Of a DNA stretch of 64,000 nt, positions 35,828 through 49,000 are shown in pieces (the stretch's first letter is position 1; every line of letters starts with the position of its first letter). Source of the DNA: Paratinospora sagittata (Eukaryota; Streptophyta; Magnoliopsida; Ranunculales; Menispermaceae). The DNA lies in the NCBI GenBank assembly GCA_035771175.1, contig CM069608.1, positions 15,919,519 to 15,983,518 on the forward strand, given 5' to 3'. Position numbers and translations under genes: made by a program. Below the pieces are notes generated by a model that saw only the letters and a list, made by a program, of their open reading frames with translations, was not told the origin of the DNA and did no database searches.

Positions 35828-38800
35828 ATGATGAGGACAACATTTTCTCTCTTTCTCCAACAATTCTCTACCCTTTTATTTCTATATATTATCATCTTCA
35901 TCATCATAATTTTTCCTATAGTATCTTCAAAAGCTCCTCCAAATTATCATAATCTTGGAAATGAAACAGATAGAGCTGCATTACTTGCATTCAAGGCCCA
36001 AATAACTCAAGACCCACAACAAATTCTCAAGAACTCATGGAACAATTCTCTCCATTTCTGCAATTGGCATGGAGTCACATGTGATCATCATCATCAAAAA
36101 AGGGTGGTAAGATTAGAGCTAATCTCCCATGGTTTGGTAGGTTCACTTTCACCTTACATTTCTAATCTTACTTTCCTCAACACAATTATACTCACTGGTA
36201 ACAAATTCCAAGGAGAAATCCCATCAAAAATTGGGCATTTGCTAATGCTACAAAACCTTGACATGAGCAACAATTCATTTACTGGTGAAATTCCAAGAAG
36301 TTTGTCAAATTGTTCTAATCTTAAAACCATTGATTTAAGTTACAACAGGCTGACAGGTCAAATTCCTGAGGAGATTGGTTCTTTATCAAATCTTGTTACT
36401 TTATTTATCTATAATAACAATCTTACTGGTAAACTTCAATCTTCTTTAGGAAATCTTTCTTCTCTTGAATCTCTTGCTCTACACTTTAATAATCTTGATG
36501 GAAGTATTCCTAAAAGCTTTGGACAGATGAAAAGGTTAAAGCAACTCGGGCTCAGTTCAAACATGTTTTCTTCCATTATTCCTCCTTCACTTTTCAATCT
36601 CTCTGAATTACAGGCTTTTTCTCTTACTAATAACAAATTTTATGGAAATCTCCCAGTACCCAATTTAGGCCTTAATCTTCCCAATCTAAACACTTTTTTC
36701 ATTGGAGAAAACCAGTTTTCTGGATCCATTCCAACCTCATTGTTTAATCTTTCAACTCTTCAGAATTTCGATATCAATTCGAACAACTTTACTGGAGAAG
36801 TTCCTTCTATTGTTGGGAGCTTAAAGGGTCTAGAGTGGCTAAATTTGGGATATAATTATCTTGGAGGAATTACCCTAGAAAGTGACTCAAAATTTCTCTC
36901 TTCTTTGATCAACTGTAGCAGTTTACAAACACTGATTATAGAGTCCAATCACTTCAATACAATCTTACCAAACTCTATGGTTAATTTCTCAAGGAAATTG
37001 ACCAAGTTATATATTGGAGGAAATCAAATTTCTGGGAAAATCCCTTCTGAAATTGGGAATCTTGAAAACTTGGTTGCATTTGATTTATATGGAAACTTGC
37101 TCACTGACAGTATTCCTATGGAAATTGGGAAGCTTTCAAGATTACAAGAACTGGGTCTAGAAGAAAATAAACTGTCAGGAAAAATTCCTTCTTCCATAGG
37201 CAATTTGTCTCAGTTATTTTATCTTGATTTATCAAGCAACAATTTGGAAGGAGAAATTGTTCCAAGTATTAGCAATTGTAGATCATTACAAAGATTGCAT
37301 CTAAATGGCAATAATCTTAGTGGCACAATGCCTAGAAAAGTTCTCATTGATCTATCATCTCACTTGTTGCACCTTACATTGGATCATAATTCTTTGATTG
37401 GGCCTTTACCTCCAGAAGTTGGAAACTTGGAAAATCTTGTAGAGCTTGATGTTTCTAATAATAAAATGACTGGCATAATTCCAAGCACACTTGGAAATTG
37501 CTTGAGCTTGCAAGGTCTTTCTTTGTCTAGAAATTCCTTTCATGGATCCATTCCTTCATCTTTTAATAATCTCAAAGATTTACAAACTTTAGACCTTTCT
37601 ATGAACAACTTTTCCGGCCCAATTCCCTTGTATCTACAAAACCTAGCTTCCTTACAAAACCTGAATCTATCCTTCAACAATCTTGAAGGTGATGTGCCAA
37701 TAAAAGGGATTTTTCGAAATGCTACCGCACTTTCGGTAGTTGGGAACAATCATCTTTGTGGAGGTATTCACAAACTTCAATTACCCGTTTGCCCAACGAA
37801 AGATTTGAAACATCGGGGAATTTCTCTTGCTCTAAAGTTTTCACTTGGTGCAGTTTTTTTGGTGATTTTTCTCATCACTTTTGTTCTTTTAATTTGGTGT
37901 TACCGAAGAAAAATGCCAATCACATTAAAGAGGCCTCCCGCAAATTTTTTTTGGGAGGGTCATTTTAGAAGGGTATCTTACCATGAGCTCCATCAAGCCA
38001 CAAATGGATATGCTTCGGGAAACTTAATCGGTAAGGGATGCTTCGGATTGGTTTACAGAGGAATACTTAAGCTGGATCATCAAAAAGAAGAACCCATTGC
38101 AGTGAAGGTCTTCAACCTCGTAGAAAAAGGAGCTTCAAAGAGTTTCATATCAGAATGTGAAGCATTGAGAAAAGTTCGACACCGAAACTTGCTCAAGATA
38201 TTAACTGTTTGCTCTGGTGTTGATTTCCAAGGGAATGACTTTAGAGCTTTAGTTTTGAAGTTCATGCCAAATGGTAGCTTAGAGAATTGGTTGCACCCCC
38301 CAAGTTCAAATGGAGGGATTTCTTCAGGGAATGTACTGAACTTGTCTCAAAGAATAAATATAGCAATTGATATTGCTTCTGCATTGGATTATCTTCATAA
38401 TCACTTCGGATCGACACCAATCATTCATTGTGATTTGAAGCCGAGTAATATTCTTCTTGATGAAGAAATGACGGCCTATGTGGGAGATTTTGGACTAGCA
38501 AAAGTTCTTACTAGTAGCAATACTAGTGATTCAAATCATCAATTTGAAACCAGTTCTTCATCAATTTTTGCCAAAGGAACTATTGGGTACATTCCTCCAG
38601 GTATAGTTTCCATCTTATCCTCCAATTTATTTGAAAAATTCAAACTGGTGATCCTATATATGTTTAATTACCATGACACTTTCAGAGTATAGTATGAACA
38701 TTGAAGTGTCAACGCAAGGGGATGCCTACAGTTATGGAATACTATTGCTAGAGATGTTTACAGGACAAAGACCAACCAATGACATTTTTAAGGATCATTT

Positions 38801-39065
38801 GAACCTTCATTATTTCTCCAAAATGGCTTTACCTGATCAAGTGATGGACATTGCAGATCCAAATTTGTTCTTCAAAAAAGATGATGAAGCTGTTGATGAT
38901 GATCAGAAAGAGAGTGTAAAAAAATGGTTGAATTCTATAATTAGAATTGGTGTTGCTTGTTCTATGGAATCTCCAAGTGATAGAATGGATGTCAAAGATG
39001 CTCTCAAGGAATTGCAAGTGATTAAAAGGTTTTTTCTTACTGGGTCTAGAATGCAAGAACTGTAG
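35828..39065 (+). CDS. LRR receptor-like kinase, non-RD class (LRR-XII type)
   Basis: Two exons, 35828-38600 and 38686-39065, join through a GT-AG phase-1 intron inside the kinase; the product is about 1050 residues. The start was chosen at ATG 35828 because a strong hydrophobic signal peptide follows; ATG 35795 in frame is the alternative. In order come the signal peptide (to about 35), an LRR N-cap with the FCNWHGVTC motif, about 22 leucine-rich repeats, a transmembrane helix (about 664-692) and the kinase. The glycine loop GKGCFG is at 735-740, catalytic Lys 760, HCD at 867-869 and DFG at 887-889. Cys replaces Arg before the catalytic Asp, the non-RD signature shared by FLS2, EFR and Xa21. 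That family sits in the plasma membrane and senses microbial patterns; the ligand here is unknown. The 85-bp intron sits just before the activation-segment end (PE motif), as in relatives. No disabling change is seen. Confidence 0.93.
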
Positions 39066-39842
39066 ATTTGGGCAATTTTTATTTTTAGTTGCTAGAGTAA
39101 CATCGCTTTGAAACTTGTTTTGATTTATAAATTACATTTCTCTCTCTCTCTCTCTATCACATTCCTTGTAGCGTGCTTGTAAAGATGGTAAATGGCTTAA
39201 TCAAAGAAAAAAAAAAAAACTCAATAGATCAATCAATGTAAAAGAAACTCACACTTGTAAAGAAGAAGATTGGTTGTGAGATATTGTTCTTACCTGATCA
39301 ACAACTCCTCTGGAATGACTCTAAACGAGAAGAGACGCCGTCGGGGCCACACGGTAGCTGAATCAAGCCAAGGCGCGCGGGAAGAAAGGGATTTGGGTTT
39401 TAAATGAAAATATGTTTCCACGACGTATCGATAAATCGTCGCAAATGCATGACCATTTAATTTTAGGCACCGATACCCCTTCCTGCAATTGAAAACATTG
39501 GCAGCTACTGTTGTTTTTTTTTTTTTTTGGGTTTCCACCAGTATCCCGACATCCTTCGAGTCTTGTCAAGGCAAGAGCGGGATGATAGACCTCTCTCAAC
39601 GAGGGCGCCTCAAAAAATCAAATCCTGAAACTTATATATAAGGAGGCACGACTTTGGAACTCCGCCGACTTTTACTGAGTCAACCACTTATTAGTATTAG
39701 TAACTAGTGTCTACATTCGTGTATTGCACTTTATTTTGATTATAAATTAATTAAAATAATGTAATTTTTATTAAAGAAGAAATATATATATATAGCTTTT
39801 AGTATAATCAAAATAGGTAACATTATTTTAAAATATGGATGA
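39066..39842. other. 3' flank of the kinase gene and intergenic DNA
   Basis: Contains a (TC)n tract at 39138-39156 and A/T runs. A GC-richer block at 39290-39660 has short minus-strand frames of up to 82 codons with no recognised domain. I see no supportable gene here. Confidence 0.35.
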
Positions 39843-39850
39843 AGGTAGGT

Positions 39851-40535
39851 CAGGCCCGGCCCTGGGGCAGGGCCCTGAGGGCTATCGCCCCGGGTCCTTA
39901 ATTTTGAAGGCCCATATATATATATACATAACGGACCCTTTGATAGTAGTAGGCTCTTTGATAGTTGTAGATAATGATGAACTTTTTTTTTTTTAAATAT
40001 CAAGAATTTGAGCTTATTTTTAACTCATTAATTAAATTATTGGGGGCCTCAAATTTTGCACCAAAATACTTATATAGTATTTCTTTTTACTTTAAAAAAA
40101 AATTTGCTCTATTTTTTTTAGCTCTATTTTAATAAGATTTTTTTTGGTTCAAATAAGAGTTTATTTTAAATATATTATTTGATAACTAGTCAACCTCTTA
40201 TTTTAATTTTATTTTAAAGATAAAATATTTTTAATTTAAAATTTCAATTTCATACTATAAAAATAAATTAACTTAAAAATAATATTTATATATAACAATT
40301 ATATTGAATATTAATTGTACTTTACAATAATAAAATAAAATTATTTATTATATCATAAAATTATTTAAATTTAAATTTATTATTTATTAATTTTGTAATT
40401 TTTATTGTATTGATTTTGTGACTTTAAATGTAATTAAAATATTTATAAAAAAAATAAAAAGACTCATTTAAAATTAAAAAAATAGCCCATTTGTTGTACA
40501 TCGCCCCAGCCCCTAAATAGTTAAGACTGGCCCCG
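39851..40535. mobile_element. Non-autonomous hAT element (685 bp)
   Basis: The left end CAGGCCCGGCCCTGGGGC and the right end AGACTGGCCCCG form an imperfect inverted terminus. They are flanked by a perfect 8-bp target duplication AGGTAGGT (39843-39850, 40536-40543). The CAGGSCCGGC start and 8-bp duplication are typical of hAT elements. The interior is extremely AT-rich with no transposase. Confidence 0.8.
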
Positions 40536-40543
40536 AGGTAGGT

Positions 40544-41157
40544 ACGAGTAAAAGCTTGACATTTAGAAAGATAAAATAGAAAAACAAAAGGATTAAAAGC
40601 CTAAAATGCAGAAACGCATAAATAACTAACGGTAAAATCATTTTATGGGTAATCACCATAGTGCCCTTGGTATAGAATAAAGACGTGTGTGTTATGTACA
40701 TACACTTTTTAATTGTTTTGTTATTTTATATTAATAAAATATATGTTTTTTTAAGTTTAACTTAAAAAAACAAAATTAAAAAACTTCTTAAAATCTCAGT
40801 TATTTTTTATGGTTAAAACATTTAGACTAGTGAAAAGCTAATGAGTAAAGGTGAAATAATTTAATCTTCAAAATAAAATATAGAGAGATAATAAATGTCC
40901 AAATGTGCAAATTGCCTTGTGTTAAAAATAGAAACAGTAATTTTCATTAATGGACAATAAGATTGTCTTAAATCACACGTACGAGGTAATTCAATAATAT
41001 ATTAAAAGTGATGTTTATCGTCTACATTTCTCTATTTTAGACGGAAGGAAAATGTTTTTAATGAGGAAATTACAAAACTATCCACAAGGTTGGAAAATTA
41101 CATATTTACACATAGTTTCATTTTATAACCTTTCAAATGATTGAGGGTCGAGGTAGC
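40544..41157. repeat. Dispersed repeat shared with 61020-62920
   Basis: The stretch 40640-40910 (TTAATAAAATATATGTTTTT, CTTAAAATCTC, GGTTAAAACATTTAGACTAG, AATGTCCAAATG) matches in the same order the DNA around the LINE at 61197-62851. No gene is seen. Confidence 0.5.
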
Positions 41158-41166
41158 TAAGGAATG

Positions 41167-41515
41167 GGGCTTTTGACATGATTACCTTTCAAAAATAAAT
41201 TAATTTTACAAATGCCATCCATACACAAATATTGTCAGGTTTACCCTATTTTACTGTTCAGCGCACAGTCAGCACGCCAAACAAGCGTCACGTCGGCGCG
41301 GAGGTGGCATTTTTTTCAAGTGGAAGGGAATGCGTCTTTGAAAAGACGCATTCCCTTCCACTTGAAAAAAATGCCACCTCCGCGCCGACGTGACGCTTGT
41401 TTGGCGTGCTGACTGTGCGCTGAACAGTAAAATAGGGTAAACCTGACATTATTTTTGAGGGGATGACATTTGTGAAATTATTTATTTTTTGAAGGGTAAT
41501 CATGTCAAAAGCCCC
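41167..41515. mobile_element. Palindromic Mutator-type MITE (foldback element)
   Basis: The two halves are inverted copies meeting at 41340/41341 (TGCGTCTTT-GA-AAAGACGCA). About 104 bp on each side of the centre appears perfect; the outer ~70 bp (GGGCTTTTGACATGATTACC outward) pair with few mismatches. A perfect 9-bp target duplication TAAGGAATG flanks it (41158-41166, 41516-41524), the length made by Mutator-type transposases. No protein is encoded; the ORFs across it are side effects of the palindrome. A transcript would fold into a long hairpin. Confidence 0.88.
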
Positions 41516-41524
41516 TAAGGAATG

Positions 41525-42384
41525 ACTCAAAAGAAAAAAGAAAATGTTTTAAAAACATACTTTACTAACACTGTCCCGAAAAAGTTAAAAAATAAAGTAT
41601 TTACTTATAAGTGATCGCTATAAGCCATCACTTGAATTTGAGTTCACTACATACATAAAAGCATCACCCCACGCACGCGCGCATGCTCGTGTGCTAGAGC
41701 AATCGGGCGACTTAGTGCATTGGGCGCACAATACTTTGTATTTAACACTTGTGCATCATCTCGAGGAGCTGATGAACTTTTCATTTTCGAAAATCGGGTG
41801 TGGCGATTAGAACAATTAGATCACGCCTACATCAATCGAGTGTGATCCGACAGTGTTTGATTAGGTGTGTCGATGGCCATCAGATTACATCTAGTTGCAA
41901 TCGAACATGAGTTGATGGTGGATATATAAACCACAAAATGCCCATAAATAAGGGCCCTCCACAACTCAAAAAATTTATCCAAAAATATATGAATTCTCAG
42001 AATTTTCTTACAAACATTATTGGTTCGAATATTCTTGTAATTTGAAGTGCTGCTATTACAAAAAGAAGATTGTTGTATATTAAAAAATAATTTTCATATA
42101 CCGTGAGTACTAGTGCGAGACAAAATTGTCTTAAAGAGATAAAGTTAAACTCTATACTTGATCTACTGCTGATATACTGTTAGTCTGTTAAAATAGTGAT
42201 TGATTTAGTTTAGCTAGACAAAGTCGGTCTCAAGTACCTTTAAATAGTGAATAATAAACAACTTGTTGCTCTAAAAGAATAATTTTTAAGCGAGACCATT
42301 GTGTGACTTCACCACTTTGCGTGGGGACTAGCCTAGTTGTAATATTGAAACCTATTTATTCTGTGAAGCCTGCTATCTTACAGA
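41525..42384. other. Intergenic, no gene recognised
   Basis: AT-rich with a short GC island near 41665-41705 (CACGCACGCGCGCATGC). No ORF or element end could be supported. Confidence 0.35.
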
Positions 42385-42389
42385 CAACA

Positions 42390-42660
42390 TGTCACGCCCC
42401 GGCCGCAGCCGCGAGCGCGGGCGCACCACCACGACCTCAGCCGTGTGGCGAACGCCAGCCATTATATATCCACAGTATTGTCTTCATTGGGGTCCACAGA
42501 ACACTGCACACACCCAACGACCTTTGTCCTTTTCCTATGCAGAACACTGCACAGTCCAGGGGCCTCCCCCAAGTTCGAACTCGCAACCTCTTCCTCATAA
42601 GGTTAGATTTCGCAACTTGAGTATTGAGAAGGGGCACGCTGTGCAACCCAAGGTGTGACA
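42390..42660. mobile_element. Small GC-rich TG...CA element (TRIM-like solo LTR)
   Basis: It begins TGTCACGCCCCGG and ends AGGTGTGACA; the terminal nine bases are inverted copies (TGTCACGCC/TGTCACACC). A perfect 5-bp duplication CAACA flanks it (42385-42389, 42661-42665). Size (271 bp), termini and duplication fit the solo LTR of a miniature retrotransposon. On the minus strand GAGGTTGCGAGTTCGAACTTGG resembles a Pol III B box, so a SINE-related origin is an alternative. The overlapping open frames are not genes. Confidence 0.7.
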
Positions 42661-43065
42661 CAACATGGTAATGTTAACAACGTTTATTTAGAAAGTGTGT
42701 TAGTCAATTATTACTTAAAAAAAAAAACCTAAGTAGCTACACAACAACAAATCTAATTTTATAAAAATCGAGACTCATTTCTTCTAAGAGACGTGCTTAG
42801 AAAACATGTCTCTTTAATATATATTTTTAATATTGTAGAGCTATTAAATTATCATGAATTATATATTAATTATGTGATTCGAGATAATTTACGTGTAAAG
42901 TGTGTTGTGTGACTCTAGCATTGCTTTCTTTTAATTCAAAATATTTACCAAATCTTACAGTACGAGAAGCAGCGGGGTGTATGTGAAAAATCATTTTGCG
43001 AGCTTGAAGACTCTGTCGCTCTCCCCTATCGATTTGTTTCCCACACACTCTAAAAATCATTCGCA

Positions 43066-46000
43066 ATGGCGTTACCTTACCTGGAAGCTGTTGTAGGTAA
43101 GAAAAGTTGCTGCTCCCCTTTCCTCCTTTCTTATTAATACGAGTTCAATGTTTTTAATCAAGTCGAAGATTTTTGATGTTTGATTCTGTTTACAGATCTA
43201 TAACTGTTCATATTCGACTATTTTTTTCGGTTTCCTACCCGATTTTCCAAGTTTAAATCCCATAATTATCACTGAAATGTTTATCTTAATTAACGTTTTA
43301 TTATTATTATTATTATTATTTTTCCCGTTTTCGTTTTCTCAAATTCCCAAATTCTAACCATGAAGAGGGCAAAAACCCTCTCCTTCTATTGATGTATGTT
43401 AGCGAAAAACTTGATTCTTTTTATCATTTGATTTTTTTTTTTGTTTGTTTTTGGCAGGCTTTATGATCATTATGTATATTTTTGAGACTTATCTGGATTT
43501 GCGGCAACACTCTGCGCTCAAACTGCCAAAACTTCCTACGCCTTTGGAGGGAATAGTTACTCAAGATAAATATGAAAAGTCCCGAGCTTATAGCATTGAT
43601 AAGAGGTTTTTCTTCGCTTTCTCAGATGCATTTCTTTTGGTCTTTAAAATCAGTTAATAGCTTCACTAATATGGTGTGTTGATCTTTCAGTAACTTCCAC
43701 TTTGTTCATGAAGCAGTAACCATAATCATGGACACCACTGTATTAGTGTATCGCATATTGCCCTGGTTTTGGAAGGTGAGTTGGGAAAATTCTAGGCCAT
43801 AATGGCGCTTTGGCATAGCTTTTGCAAAATTGCTTTTTCGAGAAGTGTTTTTAAAGAAAACACTTTTTTTTAAAAGTTGGTTTAACCTAGCTTCTCCAAA
43901 AAAAAAAAAAAGAACAACTACTTTTCTACTAATAGTTTGGTCCAAAAGCAGATGTTGCTAAATGCTTTCAAAACTGTTTTTGGTTCGAAAGCAATTTACA
44001 AACGCTGAACCAAATGGGCCAAATGTCATCTATGTTTCGTCTTGCATACTTCATTTGTATGTTGTCATGGCAGTGGGCACATGTATTTAAGCTGTTTCTT
44101 TTGCCTGTAGAAATCTGGAGATTTTGTGGTGTACGTTGGCCTCAATGCAGAGAATGAAATAATTCACAGTCTTGCATTTTTAGGTGGAGTTATGATTTGG
44201 TCTCAGGTGTGGTTATGTCTCTGCAAAAAACTTTTATGTCTTGGATGTTGCATGCTATGTGTTTGTCTTCAATACTTAAATACTTAATGTGTATTTGAAC
44301 ATATACTAATTCCTATGCTTTGATGCTGTTCACTTTTAATCTCATTAATTTTTTTTTTCCTTTGCAGATTTCTGATTTACCATTCTCGTTGTACTCAACT
44401 TTCGTGATTGAAGCTCGTCATGGTTTCAACAAGGTGCTCGTTCTTTTTTTATTTATTTATTTTCGGGAGTGGCAAAGTGGGTTTTGCTATTATTTTGATT
44501 AGTAGGCTTGCAACTTAAAACCAGTTTAGGAGTCGTCCCCTGAAAACCCCCTTACATCAATTGCTTCTTTGTAATAGATCATAAGACTAAGGAGCTTAGG
44601 CCTGCTTGATTTAGGATTCACAAGCTGATTTCTATTTCTAAAAACAGATATTTCTTGAATAAGTGTTTGATTGAGTTGTATTATAAAGCTCAAGAATTTT
44701 TTTGGAATGCAACTCTAAAATTTGTTATTAGAACAAGTTTTTTTTCAATGAACTCTAAATTATGTTTTCAAAAATCTCGATTTTTGAATCCTAAACCAAT
44801 GCGGCCCTGATTTGTGCTCTGGTTAGTAAAGCTTGAGCCCATTTTCTCTCATTCCACATAAGTAGAAATAGTTCTTTGTATAGAGTTTCAGGTGAGAGCT
44901 GTTTTTAATTTTTTTTAAAAGAAACTAGGAAATTGTGTTGAAAATTAAGGCAAATACAAGGGTTGAAACCACTAGAGGACAAGAAGTTCTCCCCTACCCT
45001 ACCCCCTTAGTTATTCATTTAGCAGTAATCCTTTAAGAACTTACAAACTATCACCCAAGGAAACACTAGAAAGTGAGAATTATCCCAAACTGTGGTGGCA
45101 TTTATTCCTCATTAAAGATCTTGTTGTTCTCCTTTGATGTGCTCCATAGAACATAGGAAAGGATCACTCTTCAAAAAGTTTTTGAGATGAGGGGGAGTAC
45201 CACCATCATGAGGGGAAGAAGAATGTTCCTGCAATTGTTGGCCCTAGCAATGGTGAAGGATAGATAGTCATTCCACTTCTATATTTTGATAGTGAATGGG
45301 TGGTGAAAAAAAAGGTGGTCGGTTGGCTGTTTGTCCTCTTGTTTGCATAAAATGCAACAATGGGGAGAAATACATTTGTATAGTAGTCTGTTTTGAGGCA
45401 TGTTTGTTTCTTTTCATCTTGCCATGATTTGCTGGTGCACGTTATATTCCTACTTTGGAAGTGTTCATTGTTCACTAGTCTTTTGCAGGGTTGTTGCCAA
45501 TATCTTTATATGCATGCTTTTCTTTTTCCCTCTTCTGTCTGTTCTGATAACTGGATGGGCAGTTTGTTTTAGTTTTTTGTTTATTTTTGTTCTTTTTTTT
45601 CTAAGGCATCTTTTAACTTTTGCAGCAAACTATATGGCTGTTCTTTAGGGACATGTTCAAAAGTATGTGCCTTTCTATGATAATTGGACCACCAATTGTT
45701 GCTGCAATTATTGTTATTGTACAGGTAGCACAATTTGTCGGTATTGAATTACTATTTGTTGGTAACAGCATCTTGACAGTGTTGTTCTTTAAGTTTAATT
45801 GAGTTCATCTTTCTATGTTGAACATTTGAGTACACAATATGATGAACCATAAAACATAATGTTCTACAAATTTTCACGGTTTCTAGTTTTTGCATTTAAT
45901 CCCTATGAGACACATATATATATTTCACTGATCAAACGTCCTAACTTTGTGTACTTTGGTTGCAGAAAGGAGGTCCTTACTTAGCCATCTATCTCTGGGC

Positions 46001-49000
46001 ATTTACTTTCATTTTGTCAGTTGTGATGATGACAATATATCCGATTCTAATAGCTCCACTTTTCAATAAGTTCACTCCTGTGAGTACTTTAAATTCTGCT
46101 TGGAGTATATGCACATACAAATATAGATACATTTGCTAAAAAATTAGTTGTTTGCTGTTCTATTTGGTCATCTCGGTTTCACTGATTGTAACTAAATGTA
46201 AAATATTTATTTGTTGACTTTTTTTCTTTTTCCCTAATTCCATGTCTTTGTAATGTTTTTATGTATGCTGTTGCACAAATAGCTCCCTGAAGGTGAACTC
46301 AGACAAAAAATTGAGAATCTTGCTTCATCTCTAAAATTTCCATTAAAGAAGCTTTTTGTAATTGATGGATCTACCAGATCGAGCCATAGCAATGTGAGTA
46401 TTTAACTCTATTCTTGTATCTTTAATTATCTCGTTTCTTGTTTCCTTTCGAAAAAATAAAAAAAATTATCTTCTTTCCTACTCTTCTATCCTCTTCTTGA
46501 ACTTTTATTTCTAACAAGGATTGTTGTCTGAATTTAAAATATCCTTTCATTTCAGAATTTTTTTACATAAGATGAATCTAGTTGTTTTGTATGAAAAAAC
46601 AATAAATTAAGTGCTGATTGACCAGAAAATTAGGAATCTTTCTGTTGTTTCATTTATTTGTTTGATAATTCTTCTCCATGATGCTGAATGTCTTCTCTAT
46701 ATCTGAGGGCCTATTTGATTTGGAATACCTTTATAAATTTCTTTCATCTGCGTATTGAAAACAAGGGACACATTAAAAATAATAAATTAGTGTTTGGTTT
46801 GCTCAAACTTGAACACGACATGCTTACTAAAAACGATTCAGAGAAGCAAAAGACATTTTCAGGGTTTTAAGCCTAGTGAGGATCTGGAAACTCAAACAAC
46901 ATGGAGCTGTTCCTGTTTTATATATTTTTTGATCAAAACAGTACTTGTTTTTATATATAATACCATAGGTTTTCTGTAAATAAAAATATCCATAATGCAA
47001 CCTAAATTTTGAGATTGTTTCCTAGTTTTGGCTACTCACTTTTTAATAATGAATCAAATGAGTCCTTATCATTCCTAAATTCACGAAGAGTGTGTTTGAA
47101 GATGAAAGCAATCTATTATGTAGGATTCTTAGTTGTTGATTCATTTATCACCTAGTGGGAGTAACTAGTTTGGTTGGAGTTCTAGCAGTACAGGAATAAA
47201 AGATTATGGGGATTGATAGCTTTCAAATAACTCTTAGATTATCACAAAAAATACTAATGTTATTAATGGAAATTATCATAATCTTCCGTATGTTGAACAA
47301 CCAACTATCTAAAAGCTTAAACAGAAGTAATTATGCATTACAAATGCCACATTGATATAAAGTTGTAGTGGTTTATTCACCAACCTATTTGGGTCTCAAG
47401 AAGTGAAGAAGGGAGAGTTGTGGTGTTTTAACTTCTTTTTGATATTTTCCATGTTTGATTTGTTGGTTAAACTAGGCATGGAAATGGCCTTTTCTTCCTA
47501 ATTCATTTCTCTTCTCCTTAGGCTTTTATGTACGGATTTTTCAACAACAAGCGTATAGTCCTCTATGACACATTGATTCAACAGGTATGAAGACACTGCT
47601 TGTGTAATATTTTTTGTTAAGTCATTTTAATATGGTAATTTTTCATTTGGAATTTCAAGTGAAATGTCTCAATTGCTCTATAATTAGTCTGGTCTATAAT
47701 CAACAATATACAAATTCTTACCCTATCTACTATTTAATCGGTTGATGTTTCTATCATGAGATAAACAAAGAAGAATGTATTTGGTTGAGTTGCTCATTCA
47801 TTGCATCCTTTCTTTTGGTTCAATGGTCTATCAAAAGATGGTAAGTATAGTTCATATATGAGAGATGTTTAAAAGGGAAAGTTTGTGTGTAAAATTCATG
47901 ATTTTAGCTGGTTCAATTGTCCAAATATATGAAAAAAAGTAAAAGAAAAATATGTGAAAATATGTATAATTGGCAATAAATATGAAAACAAAATCTATTT
48001 GGGAAATCTTGAACATACATCTTCGTTATCATAATGTATGGTGCGTGGATAGTTTGTGAATGATCAAATGGTTATTTAACCTTCATGATTTGTTGAATTG
48101 TTTTTTATTATATGCAACTATTTTCCTATCCTAGGATTTCAAAACTTTTTAATACTAAGTAAAAAAATATTAATTAGGAATGCAACTCAACTCGATTCAA
48201 AAAGCCCTCTTCCCAACTACGTAGGGTTGGCTACGTTAATCTACTTTCTCCATTTTCTTTTATTAGGTGTCCAAACTTCAATATTATTACAAGTAGTTAC
48301 ATTTTTCTTAAATATCTCTATCTATGTTATTTCAAGCCTTCTTCCTTTTCTTATTCTACTACTTATTTTTTATTTTTTTCCTCTACTTAGTAGTTCATAT
48401 ATCACTTTTCCTAAGTCATACATCTAATGGCCTTTGTTTTATGTTTCTAAATCTACTTTATTAGTTCTATCTCATTTTATCTCCTACTGGAGTTCCCCTT
48501 AAAGTTATTCTATTGTGTTCATTTTAAATTCTTTCTTTTAATATTTTACCACTTGTGCATCTTAACATCAAATTTCTCTTAAGACTAATTTCTTTTCTTG
48601 CCCAACATTCTACTCTTTAAAGCAATGTTGGCTAGTATTGTAAATTTTCAACTTCAGTATGACACGTTGATCATATAGTACTTCTTTGGGTTACTCGACC
48701 TACTAATTCTATCTTGATAATATCTCGTATTTCTTCCTTTTGATGTGTCATACCCCAAGCCTACTCAGTGGATCATGACCTGATTTGATAGGTCAAACCC
48801 TAATGTTTATATATTAAACTCTATACATGCGAAGGTATTTAATTTAAGTCACTCACCCTTTCACAATAGTTACTTCTAAAATCCTTATCAAAATGCTTGT
48901 TTATTTATTTATTTTCATCTTGTGTTGCTCGACTTTATTATATTTATTAGTGTTTGCCTTAAAGCCTTAGGTAGATACATTTTTTGATATAGTTTCTCCT

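Noticed and set aside
39290..39660. Minus-strand ORFs in a GC-richer block
   Set aside because: No domain, no splice support and overlapping frames; reported only as unassigned DNA.
41212..41530. Two ORFs on opposite strands across 41212-41530
   Set aside because: They mirror each other because the DNA is a palindrome; the protein is a by-product of the foldback element.
42303..42661. Overlapping ORFs of up to 105 codons on both strands
   Set aside because: They lie in the GC-rich 271-bp mobile element, where stops are rare; no domain or codon pattern supports them.
43775..44020. Candidate MITE in FACE1 intron 3 (GGCCATAATGGCGC left, AAATGGGCC right)
   Set aside because: Inverted ends are too imperfect and no duplication was found, so it was not listed as a feature.
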